NCBI GenBank assembly: GCA_030592225.1
Contig: JAUVJT010000071.1
Coordinates: 1-9,939, forward strand
DNA length: 9,939 nucleotides
Reading direction: 5' to 3'
DNA from: Candidatus Stahliibacteriota bacterium
GTDB taxonomy: Bacteria > Hydrothermota > Tepidihabitantia > B3-TA06
The translations under genes and the position numbers were made by a program. This document shows positions 1 through 6,125 of the stretch, piece after piece (position 1 is the stretch's first letter; each line of letters starts with the position of its first letter). The notes under the pieces were generated by a model. That model was not told where the DNA came from. It saw only the letters and a list, made by a program, of their open reading frames with translations, and did no database searches.

Positions 1-90
1 ACCGGTGTGTCAAGCGGGATTGGTCAAAGATTGGATTTGCAGGTCAGTCAGTTTTTTGCTTTTCTGCAGAAGTTAGCAGTTTACCATATA

Positions 91-138
91 TAAAAAGCCG
101 CGCGGAGCCGGCACTCTCTCGAATGGGGTCCGCGCGGC
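91..138 (-). terminator. Rho-independent terminator of the TPR/ACP-like unit
   Basis: Bases 97-106 (GCCGCGCGGA) and 129-138 (TCCGCGCGGC) form a perfect 10-bp GC-rich inverted repeat. Read on the minus strand, the hairpin is followed at once by TTTTTATATA (96-87). This is the layout of an intrinsic terminator for the leftward gene ending at 249. The loop is long (22 nt), so an inner structure may form. On the plus strand there is no T-tract after the hairpin, so the orientation is clear. Confidence 0.8.
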
Positions 139-248
139 GGTCCTGACAGACCTTAAGTTTCAACTTCGAGCTGTTTTTTTTTCGTCTTACCTCCTTTACC
201 TTTATGGGTTGCAGGAATCAGCGGCAGGAGGTGGTTTTATTCCTCAGG
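139..248. other. 3' untranslated stretch with an orphan Shine-Dalgarno sequence
   Basis: This short spacer lies between the ACP-like gene and its terminator. On the minus strand it carries a perfect AAAGGAGGT (197-189), followed 3 nt later by ACG (185-183) and a frame reading T-K-K-K-Q-L-E-V-E-T-stop (TAA at 155-153). No ATG, GTG or TTG starts this frame, so I do not call a gene. It may be the remnant of a very small ORF. Confidence 0.35.
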
Positions 249-551
249 TCAGTCGTCAACGCCCACGCACTCGTCTATGTCACCAACGCTTTCGAAGGTT
301 TCGTATTGTTCCGGCGGTATCTGGCATCCGCACATCTGTCCGATATCGTTGATGAGTGATGGTGCGTCCTGGGGCCATGATTTGCCGCCCAGGCCGTCTA
401 ACTGAGTGGTATCGTGTACCTCTGAGAGAGGAACGTTTGCCCATTGGGCGACTGCGTTGTGGACATCGGCCATGGTGCAATCGGCGAGCGCCGGGCTTGC
501 GAAAACGCCCAGAAATGCGATTACACCCAGCAGTAAAGCTATACGCTTCAT
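249..551 (-). CDS. Exported small protein with acyl-carrier-protein-like sequence
   Basis: This 100-residue protein starts at ATG 551-549, with AAGGAG (563-558) six bases upstream. An in-frame upstream ATG at 611 lies inside the preceding gene and adds residues in front of an obvious signal peptide, so I reject it. Residues 1-23 form a Sec signal peptide: MKR, a hydrophobic core, then a SPALA cleavage motif before Asp24. The mature part (about 77 residues) matches the acyl carrier protein layout by eye: a VHNAVAQW helix, a loop with VPLSEV, LDGLGGKSW at the place of the ACP prosthetic-group motif (D-S-L), a helix SLINDIGQM, CQIPPEQYETF and SVGDIDECV. Ser58 would be the phosphopantetheine site, but the usual Asp before it is Lys57, and two residues appear inserted after the site. 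Cys25, 74, 76 and 95 could form two disulfides after export. It is the second gene of a unit with the TPR gene, 29 bp downstream. Its function is unknown. The fold assignment is inference; the signal peptide is clear. Confidence 0.8.
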   Translation of the reverse strand: MKRIALLLGVIAFLGVFASPALADCTMADVHNAVAQWANVPLSEVHDTTQLDGLGGKSWPQDAPSLINDIGQMCGCQIPPEQYETFESVGDIDECVGVDD

Positions 552-580
552 TTTGTACTCCTTGGTTTTAGATTGGGGAT

Positions 581-1714
581 TTAGTCTGCCAGGGAAATTC
601 GCTTTGCCCAACGCCGGGTTTCTTCGGCTTCCCTTTTCAATCCCAGGCGCACGTGGCTTTTCTGCACTCGCTCCAATAGGCCTTTAAGACCTGCAAGCTT
701 GAACCCCTTTTTCTTTACCGTTTTCCTCAAACTCTCGTGTAGATAACGGAACCAATCCTCGTTGTTAATCGCTTCAGCCTTTGTCAAGGCCTCTTCATAA
801 AAGCCCCTGGCTTTCTTCCACGGCCCGCTGAAAACGGTTTTGTCCGCAAGGAGTACGTTGATTTTACATAAAATGCCGTCCGATTCAACCTTTTTGGCCA
901 ATACAACGGCTTCGTTAAGAAGGGAATTGGCTTTTCTTGTTTTCTTCAGGTTTATATGAACCAGTGCAAGGTCGCACGTTACCAGGGCGCGGTTCTTGGT
1001 ATCTTCGAGTTCCCCGAATAGCTCCTCCGCTTTCTGGAGTGCAGGCAGGGCTTTGGAAAACTTGTTTCGTTTTAGATATATTGAACCCCTTCGGAAATGA
1101 GCGCTGGCCTTAAGATTTTTGTCGTTTTTCTGTTCCGCTAATTTCTCAAGTTGCTTTACACTTGCAAGCGCATCCTGCGTTTTTCCGTCCTCCATGTACG
1201 AAAAGGCCATACGGCTATAGCAAACCCCGAGCATCCGTTGTTCTTTTATTTTCTCCAGGCGTATGCACACTTTCCTCAAGACGTCAAGGGCGCGCACGTG
1301 GTTGCCCCGACGCTGGTCGAGTTGGGCCATATTCAAAAGAGGCGGACACTGCAGACGCGTATCGTCGTTCATCCTGGCAATGGTAAGCGCCTCGCTCCAC
1401 GCCCGGTCGGCGGCGGCGTAGTCGTTCATGCGGAAAAAGACATGCCCCAGGGCAATGGCGGCACCGCAGATGATACGGTAATCCCCTGCGGCGCGTGCAT
1501 GAATGCGAGCTTCCTCCGCGTACGCTCGAGCGCGCTTCAGCTCCCCCTTGCGGCACAGCGCCTCTGCGGCTACGCGGTTAAGTTCGGCCTGGTGACCTTG
1601 TGTAAGCTCGTACTTTAACCCTTCCCGTGCCAGCTGCAGCGCCTTTTCGGTCTCGCCGTTTTTTAAGGCGTCACGAGCTTCTTCTACCACATTGTTTAAC
1701 GTCGATTGCTCCAT
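581..1714 (-). CDS. TPR-repeat protein (cytoplasmic scaffold or regulator)
   Basis: This 377-residue, largely helical protein is built from tetratricopeptide repeats. Recognisable units include residues about 16-35 (GETEKALQLA), 57-75 (GELKRARAYA), 92-115 (NDYAAADRAWSEAL), 132-150 (GNHVRALDVL), 173-190 (GKTQDALASV), 213-232 (NKFSKALPALQKA) and 293-315 (WKKARGFYEEAL). No signal peptide or membrane segment is visible, so it probably acts in the cytoplasm as a protein-binding scaffold. I chose ATG 1714-1712 because AAGGAG (1728-1723) sits eight bases before it. An in-frame ATG at 1735 has no ribosome-binding site. A strong promoter lies at 1794-1767. The exported ACP-like gene follows after 29 bp without a terminator, so the two are probably co-transcribed. 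TPR families diverge quickly, so a specific role cannot be assigned. The C-terminal 60 residues are Lys/Arg-rich. Confidence 0.88.
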   Translation of the reverse strand: MEQSTLNNVVEEARDALKNGETEKALQLAREGLKYELTQGHQAELNRVAAEALCRKGELKRARAYAEEARIHARAAGDYRIICGAAIALGHVFFRMNDYAAADRAWSEALTIARMNDDTRLQCPPLLNMAQLDQRRGNHVRALDVLRKVCIRLEKIKEQRMLGVCYSRMAFSYMEDGKTQDALASVKQLEKLAEQKNDKNLKASAHFRRGSIYLKRNKFSKALPALQKAEELFGELEDTKNRALVTCDLALVHINLKKTRKANSLLNEAVVLAKKVESDGILCKINVLLADKTVFSGPWKKARGFYEEALTKAEAINNEDWFRYLHESLRKTVKKKGFKLAGLKGLLERVQKSHVRLGLKREAEETRRWAKRISLAD

Positions 1715-1766
1715 CGCCGGTTCTCCTTCTGGCATCGCTAGACGTGCGTTTACCGTCGTATATCAG

Positions 1767-1794
1767 AATATAGGCAAAAACCTCAACTTGTCAA
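1767..1794 (-). promoter_or_regulatory. Sigma70-type promoter of the TPR/ACP-like unit
   Basis: On the minus strand TTGACA (1794-1789) is followed by a 16-bp spacer and TATATT (1772-1767). The expected start of transcription near 1760 gives a leader of about 45 nt before ATG 1714. The -35 box is a perfect consensus match. Confidence 0.75.
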
Positions 1795-1821
1795 GCTTTT
1801 TATTTGCTATTCGCTGTGAGC

Positions 1822-1852
1822 AAAAAAACGCGGGAATGTCAAGGCCGCTTCC
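1822..1852 (-). terminator. Possible weak terminator downstream of the subtilisin gene
   Basis: Read on the minus strand, a short GC stem (GCGG 1848-1845 with CCGC 1833-1830, 11-nt loop) is followed by a run of seven T (1828-1822). It lies about 140 bp after the protease stop codon and before the next promoter. The stem is only 4 bp, so this is tentative. The rest of 1853-1994 shows no gene and no convincing signal. Confidence 0.3.
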
Positions 1853-1994
1853 TGTATATCCAGCGAGGTGTTCGGTCAACGTGATTATCCCATCGTTGTG
1901 CAACCAGGGGGAAGTTATATGGCCGGATTGCTGCCGTTCAGTCCTTGAAGGAAACGAGACATCGGTATCCCGAGGGGTACGGCTCCCGGCGAGG

Positions 1995-3491
1995 TTACTT
2001 TACGTAGACGAACTTCCCGGTCTCTCTGCTGTGATGCGTTCTGATTTCCCAGAAGTAAACGCCCTGGCCAATCGCGGGGTTGCAGGTTATCTCACCATTA
2101 GCATCAGTCCTGCCTGCGTCCCGGTAAACCAGGCTGCCTGAAACGTCGTAAACATCCAACCTGTAGTTTGTTGCACCGGGTGCGGCAAATCGAATTGCGC
2201 CGTGCTGAATCGGTGAGGCTTTCAGCGAGACGGGTTCTGCGGATTCTGCGTCCACACCTACAATAATTTCTCTGAACACGGCGTTGCGGGAGTTTATCCT
2301 GAGAATCTTGCCGATGTCGGAATTAAGGGTGTCGGCGGTTTCGATGATGTTATCCCACACCTGCTGGGTGGCGGTGCCGGGATAGGCGGAGTAGACCAGT
2401 GCGGCGAGACCCGCGACTTGGGGGGTGGTGAAGGAGGTGGCAGTACCCGAACCGTAGGTGTTGGCAGGTTTGGTGGTAAGGCCGCTCGGGGAGTATATCT
2501 GGGCGTTGATACCGTAGTTGGAGTTTTCCCATCTTTCGTCATCTGAAGTAGTGGCTCCAACGCCCATAACCTTGGGGTAGGCTGCGGGATAGAAGGCTTC
2601 ATCCTTGTTATTGTTGCCTGCGCCGGCGCACGAGAAAACGCCTCTGTCCCATGCGCTGTTTAGTGTCCATTCCAGGCCTACGTTTCCGTAAGCGCCAAAG
2701 CTCATGCTGATGACGTTTGCTCCGTTGTCCACTGCGTAATTGATGGCGTTGATGATTACGCTTGAGGGCGCGCCGCCTTCATCAGGAAACACCCGTATCG
2801 CCATAAGATGAGCGCCGCCAGCCATACCTGCGATGCCGACATTGTTGTCAATCCTGGCAGCGGCATAACCGCAGCAACTGGTTCCGTGGCCGCGCAGATC
2901 GTGGTAGTTGGAATCGTCGTCAACGCTGTTGTAGCATCTGTAAAGGTTCTCGTTCAAATCCTCGTGGGTGGTGTCAACACCCATGTCAAGCACGGCGACT
3001 GTCGCACCTTCGCCTCTGGTTGAATTCCAAGCCCAGTCGGTTTCGGTAAGGGTCTTATCCCATTGATCGCCGAACATGGGGTCGTTGGGGGTGTAGGGGT
3101 CGTCAAAGGTATCAGGGGGCGGGGCAAAGCTCTCCACGACCTCTTCGTCCCATCCCGGGATAGGATACAGGAGCGCGTTGGGTTCGGCCTGTTTTACCCA
3201 CGGCTGAATCTGGAACATCCTTAACTGCTCGGCAGTCGTCCTTGATTCTTCAGGAAAGGTCAGCACGTAGAAATCCCCGAATAGCGCCATCGTCTCCTGC
3301 GAAGGGTTGGGGTAGGTTATCAATCCGGCAACTTCCAGCCCATGTTCCGCCGCGAATTCGGTAAGCGCCTGGGAATCCGAAGTTCTGACAATAAACTGGT
3401 TGGGTACCACGTCCGCCGCTGTGATGCCTGCGGGAAAGAGAAGCACTCCAAGGGCCGCTCCCACCATACAAAGAACACTGCGTTTACGCAT
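1995..3491 (-). CDS. Secreted subtilisin-family (S8) serine protease with C-terminal sorting-type domain
   Basis: This 498-residue endopeptidase is predicted to be exported. Residues 1-26 are a Sec signal peptide (MRKR, hydrophobic core, ITAA). Residues about 28-110 resemble an inhibitor-I9-like propeptide (VPNQFIVRT, then VKQAEPNALLYP). The S8 domain spans about 140-405: Asp169 in AVLDMGVD, His202 in RGHGTSC, oxyanion Asn293 in AGAGNNN, and nucleophile Ser353 in ATSFTTPQVAG. The last block departs slightly from the usual GTSxAxPxVAG, with Thr at the small-residue position. Residues about 418-498 form a beta-rich domain (YRLDVYDVSGSLVY, then GVYFWEIRT and KFVYVK) of the FlgD-Ig/type IX secretion sorting kind, which suggests surface delivery or anchoring. 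The start is supported by AAGGAGG (3502-3496). The gene has its own promoter (3543-3515) and is transcribed separately from the C25 protease upstream, 124 bp away. Substrate is unknown; nutrient protein degradation is a reasonable guess. Confidence 0.93.
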   Translation of the reverse strand: MRKRSVLCMVGAALGVLLFPAGITAADVVPNQFIVRTSDSQALTEFAAEHGLEVAGLITYPNPSQETMALFGDFYVLTFPEESRTTAEQLRMFQIQPWVKQAEPNALLYPIPGWDEEVVESFAPPPDTFDDPYTPNDPMFGDQWDKTLTETDWAWNSTRGEGATVAVLDMGVDTTHEDLNENLYRCYNSVDDDSNYHDLRGHGTSCCGYAAARIDNNVGIAGMAGGAHLMAIRVFPDEGGAPSSVIINAINYAVDNGANVISMSFGAYGNVGLEWTLNSAWDRGVFSCAGAGNNNKDEAFYPAAYPKVMGVGATTSDDERWENSNYGINAQIYSPSGLTTKPANTYGSGTATSFTTPQVAGLAALVYSAYPGTATQQVWDNIIETADTLNSDIGKILRINSRNAVFREIIVGVDAESAEPVSLKASPIQHGAIRFAAPGATNYRLDVYDVSGSLVYRDAGRTDANGEITCNPAIGQGVYFWEIRTHHSRETGKFVYVK

Positions 3492-3514
3492 TTGGCCTCC
3501 TTGGCTTATGAAGC

Positions 3515-3543
3515 ATTATATGGTAGATGTCAACGCAGGTCAA
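3515..3543 (-). promoter_or_regulatory. Promoter of the subtilisin gene
   Basis: On the minus strand TTGACC (3543-3538), a 17-bp spacer and a perfect TATAAT (3520-3515) precede the gene. Transcription should start near 3508, giving a leader of about 17 nt that contains the AAGGAGG ribosome-binding site. A second TTGACA (3533-3528) inside the spacer is too close to this -10 box to serve it. Confidence 0.75.
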
Positions 3544-3615
3544 GCCCTGGCCCTCCTCAATTTCACCTCAGTCTCAAGATGATACAGGACTTATCTTGTT
3601 ATATTGAAGCTTGCT

Positions 3616-5217
3616 TTACTTTGCGACCACAGTCCTGGTCGAAATTTCTCGTTCACCGGTCGCCACTCGGATAAAATACACGCCTGCCGAAGCTTGCGAC
3701 GCATCCCAGGTCAAGGTGTGCTCGCCTGCACTCAGCGTACCATTGTAGATATTCTCCACCAATCTGCCGGAAGCGTCGAACACCGTCAGTTGAACGCACC
3801 CGGTCTGGGGGACAGAGAGCCTGAGAAAGGTCTTGCCCGCAGCGATTGAGGTTGTCTTCAAGCTGAGAGCCAGGGGCAGGATTTCCTGTTCGGCAACGGC
3901 TACCGGCATCTGGTTGCCTAAATCCAGTGTCGCGTCGCCCAGGATGCACATGCCCATGAACCACGATTGAAGAGCTTTCGAGTAGCCGTAGTTGGCGATC
4001 CAGAAGTTGGTCCATTCCTTGAATGAATCCCCCCAACTCATATCAGCGGCAAGGGCGGTGTTGAACTCCGAAAAGAACAGCATGGAGCCGGTTTTGGTGG
4101 TGCCCAGCGAGGCCAGTCCGTTGCCAAAAAAATGATAAAGACTGCCCATGCAGTTTTGCTCGACCCAGCGGGCGTTGGAGCAGGCGAACAGGTTGTAGAA
4201 CCCGTACTGCGGGTCAACGTAGGGTATTTTCCAGTTGTGAAACATGTCGGGAGCAGGCCAGTTTGCCTTGTGGAGGTAGTGGGCCTCGGGTGAGGAGTGC
4301 GAGCATATCGTGACGAAAAGGCCATCTTCGGAGATGAGATCCTCGTACTCGCCGGCGTCAGTAATCATGGAATCGCGGATTTCTTTATAGTCGTTAACGA
4401 CAAGATTCATTTTTTCGTCGTAGAAGCTTTCTCTCCAGTCCTGATCTATAAAGAAAATTCCTTTGGAAGGCAGAGCGAAATCACCCTCGCGGTAGTCGTG
4501 TGCGCGCTGGAAGTAGTCGTGGTAAAGGGTCATCTCGTCCTCAAGGGTGATATTTGCGGCGTTGATGCGCGAGACCCATATCTCGGCCTGCTTGTTGCCG
4601 GAGTGGGAATCATACATGCCGTCGGTGCCTTTGGCCAGTGGACCGTGACCGGCATATATCGAGTCGTCGTGCCAGTCGCCGTCCAGATCGGAGAGGAAGA
4701 GGTCGCAGGGGAAGTCCTCGTACCAATCCTCATCAGGATCGAATTGACCGTTGTCGTTCCAGTCGTCATTCATCTGGAACCACGCCACGGGCAAATTACC
4801 CACCAGCACCGCGCCTGCCAGACCATCGGAAAGCTTATCAGCCAGGTAATCCCTTAAATCCTCTGCCGTGCCTGTGATGGAGTAGACGCTTTGCTCCACA
4901 CTGTAGCCGCGCGCTTCCAGGTCTTCTACGTACCGGTTGAGGTCATTCGTGAGCCGGGGTTTTATGTCCTGAGCGACCACCAGACAGATAAGCCCTTTGT
5001 CGGCGTGGAATGAGGATGCGTTGAGGTCAGGGGAGGTGCGGATTACGGCAGGTCCCCCTTTGAGCGTACCCATTTGGGGATGGGCAGCCTTCCACTCCTG
5101 GTACGAAACGTAGTCGGGATCGGTGCGCGGGTCGCGGGTTACCGTGAGCTTTGAAACGTCAATCTGCGCGTTTGCGCCCAGCACTGCAATGAGCAGTATA
5201 AAAATAATCTTCTTCAT
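3616..5217 (-). CDS. Secreted C25 (gingipain-family) cysteine protease with C-terminal sorting-type domain
   Basis: This 533-residue protein has a Sec signal peptide at residues 1-17 (MKKIIFILLIAVLGANA). The chosen ATG (5217-5215) lies five bases after GGAGG (5227-5223). A GTG at 5223 overlaps that site and is unlikely to be used. Residues about 76-435 match the peptidase C25 fold seen in gingipains: an alpha/beta core (LICLVVAQD, AGAVLVGNLPVAW), the catalytic pair His307 (VTICSHSS) and Cys346 (YNLFACSNARW), then a closing ILGDATLDL (425-433). An Asp-rich stretch at 151-185 (DDWNDNGQFDPDED and SDLDGDWHDD) probably binds calcium. Residues about 445-533 form a beta-sandwich domain (VQLTVFDASGRLVENIY, GVYFIRVATG) of the FlgD-Ig/type IX sorting kind, like the neighbouring subtilisin. 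Gingipains cleave after Arg or Lys, but specificity cannot be read here. Its own promoter is at 5269-5242. Confidence 0.92.
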   Translation of the reverse strand: MKKIIFILLIAVLGANAQIDVSKLTVTRDPRTDPDYVSYQEWKAAHPQMGTLKGGPAVIRTSPDLNASSFHADKGLICLVVAQDIKPRLTNDLNRYVEDLEARGYSVEQSVYSITGTAEDLRDYLADKLSDGLAGAVLVGNLPVAWFQMNDDWNDNGQFDPDEDWYEDFPCDLFLSDLDGDWHDDSIYAGHGPLAKGTDGMYDSHSGNKQAEIWVSRINAANITLEDEMTLYHDYFQRAHDYREGDFALPSKGIFFIDQDWRESFYDEKMNLVVNDYKEIRDSMITDAGEYEDLISEDGLFVTICSHSSPEAHYLHKANWPAPDMFHNWKIPYVDPQYGFYNLFACSNARWVEQNCMGSLYHFFGNGLASLGTTKTGSMLFFSEFNTALAADMSWGDSFKEWTNFWIANYGYSKALQSWFMGMCILGDATLDLGNQMPVAVAEQEILPLALSLKTTSIAAGKTFLRLSVPQTGCVQLTVFDASGRLVENIYNGTLSAGEHTLTWDASQASAGVYFIRVATGEREISTRTVVAK

Positions 5218-5241
5218 GTTCACCTCCGAAGTGTAAGAGTA

Positions 5242-5269
5242 ATTCTAAGCCTGGGGTGTACGGTGTCAA
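5242..5269 (-). promoter_or_regulatory. Promoter of the C25 protease gene
   Basis: On the minus strand TTGACA (5269-5264), a 16-bp spacer and TAGAAT (5247-5242) precede the gene. The expected start near 5235 leaves a short leader that contains the GGAGG at 5227-5223. Confidence 0.75.
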
Positions 5270-5321
5270 GGGTGCGTCGGGCGGAGTCCTGTATTAAGAT
5301 GTGGGATGCGTTAGGGGTGTT

Positions 5322-5474
5322 GGGTATTATCTCCTTAGATTTCCAGAGCGCAAGCTCCGAATGATTGTGCAAATACCCTATGAGATGCTAAGCATCTTAA
5401 AGGTACGGGTGTTATCTCCTTAAAAACCAGGAACGTATGTTCCTGGATATAGCGAAAATGCCCCGTAGGGGTAC
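5322..5474. repeat. Two tandem copies of a double-hairpin intergenic repeat
   Basis: Copy A (5322-5406) and copy B (5407-5474) share one layout. A 16-nt left box is GGGTATTATCTCCTTA in A and GGGTGTTATCTCCTTA in B. Then comes hairpin 1: A GAGC-GCAA-GCTC at 5346-5357, B CCAGGAAC-GTAT-GTTCCTGG at 5427-5446. A short A-rich spacer follows, then hairpin 2: A AGATGC-TAA-GCATCT at 5383-5397, B CCCC-GTA-GGGG at 5461-5471. Each copy ends in GGTAC. Hairpin loops and boxes are kept while stem sequences differ. A fragment of a third copy, GGGTGTTA, starts at 5475. On the minus strand the box reads TAAGGAGATAA, which contains a Shine-Dalgarno core. Because it lies between divergent genes it could be a transcribed structured element or a dispersed palindromic repeat. 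I see no convincing protein-coding frame in it. Confidence 0.7.
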
Positions 5475-5488
5475 GGGTGTTACGAGTG

Positions 5489-5516
5489 TTGACATCTTCT
5501 CCTAGCTGGCTAAACT
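5489..5516 (+). promoter_or_regulatory. Promoter of the TPR-peptidase-accBC operon
   Basis: TTGACA (5489-5494), a 16-bp spacer and TAAACT (5511-5516) lie just before the operon. Transcription would begin near 5523, almost on an ATG at 5524, so the first mini-ORF would be translated from a leaderless or nearly leaderless mRNA. Confidence 0.65.
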
Positions 5517-5518
5517 TT

Positions 5519-5566
5519 GAGCTATGACTATGGTGAGCCATGAGTGCAGCGAGCTATGAGTGCGGC
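5519..5566 (+). repeat. Three tandem 16-bp repeats carrying candidate start codons
   Basis: The units are GAGCTATGACTATGGT (5519-5534), GAGCCATGAGTGCAGC (5535-5550) and GAGCTATGAGTGCGGC (5551-5566). Each holds an ATG at the same place (5524, 5540, 5556). Because 16 is not a multiple of three, the ATGs fall in three different frames. Only the last continues into the TPR gene. The frame from 5524 reads MTMVSHECSEL and stops at TGA 5557-5559, overlapping the ATG at 5556 (ATGA). Confidence 0.75.
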
Positions 5567-6125
5567 CGATAGAATCAAGCGTCTGAACGACTATATCGCG
5601 CTTCACCCGTCATCGGCGGCGTTTGCGCGTCTGGCCGAGGCTCACGTTGATGCGGGGGAGGTTGAAATGGCGCTGCAGCTCATCGAGCACGGGTTGCGTG
5701 CCCATCCCAACTACATCCCCGCACACATCCTGCGCGCGCGCTACCTGATGCGTCAGAACAAACCCTTCAAGGCGGAGGAGGCTTTGCGCGAGGCTTTGAG
5801 CGTGGATCCGGCAAACCTTGCAGCGCTCCGTATGCTGTGTGAACTGGAAGCGAAGCGCGAAGCGGCAGGTCGCGGGATGACTGCGCGCAAGCTTGCCGCA
5901 TTAGATCCTGCAGACCCTCTGGCACTGCGGGTGCTTTCGGAGCAGAAAGAAGCGGCGTCTCCTTTCACCACCCGGAGTGTGGCCGAGTTGTACGAAAGCC
6001 AGGGCTATCTTACCGAGGCGCTGCGCATATACCGCGAGCTTGGCAAGCAGCAGCCCGACAACGTGGAACTTGCATCCAAAATCAAAGACCTGGAGGGACG
6101 CATAGATGGAACAAAGACTGCGTAA
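5556..6125 (+). CDS. TPR-repeat protein, first gene of the accBC operon
   Basis: This 189-residue soluble protein contains tetratricopeptide-like helices: residues about 20-45 (AAFARLAEAHVDAGEVEMAL), 54-80 (PAHILRARYLMRQNKPFKAEEALREAL) and 143-170 (VAELYESQGYLTEALRIYREL). It has no signal peptide or membrane segment. The start is uncertain: ATG 5556 is preferred because a TGA of a short upstream frame overlaps it (ATGA), which would allow translational coupling. An in-frame GTG at 5544 would add four residues, and neither start has a clear Shine-Dalgarno. The gene overlaps the next one by 20 bp, so the peptidase is probably translated in step with it. TPR proteins usually mediate protein contacts; no partner can be named. 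Its position ahead of fatty-acid synthesis genes may only reflect operon economy. Confidence 0.85.
   Translation: MSAADRIKRLNDYIALHPSSAAFARLAEAHVDAGEVEMALQLIEHGLRAHPNYIPAHILRARYLMRQNKPFKAEEALREALSVDPANLAALRMLCELEAKREAAGRGMTARKLAALDPADPLALRVLSEQKEAASPFTTRSVAELYESQGYLTEALRIYRELGKQQPDNVELASKIKDLEGRIDGTKTA

Noticed and set aside
581..611. Upstream ATG at 611 for the ACP-like gene (120 residues)
   Set aside because: It would put 20 residues before a textbook signal peptide and start inside the TPR gene. ATG 551 has a well-placed AAGGAG.
1940..1962. CTTGAAGGAAACGAGAC segment resembling the end of a CRISPR repeat
   Set aside because: It occurs once only, with no repeat nearby.
1965..1980. Short inverted repeat GTATCCC-GA-GGGGTAC as a terminator of the subtilisin gene
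   Set aside because: The loop is too tight and no T-tract follows on the minus strand.
1692..2141. 149-codon plus-strand frame spanning the gap between the TPR and subtilisin genes
   Set aside because: It crosses the TPR promoter and the 3' end of the protease gene, and has no domain or start signal.
4297..4857. 186-codon plus-strand frame inside the C25 protease gene
   Set aside because: The protease has intact catalytic motifs on the other strand. This frame is valine-rich antisense of its Asp-coding stretch and has no recognisable motif.
5322..5482. CRISPR-like array
   Set aside because: There are only two copies, placed back to back and of unequal length (85 and 68 nt), with variable parts that form hairpins and are not spacers. 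No cas genes are present.
5335..5541. 68-codon minus-strand frame through the intergenic repeats
   Set aside because: Its sequence is simply the hairpin repeat and the operon promoter read backwards. Differences between the two copies fit hairpin maintenance, not protein conservation.
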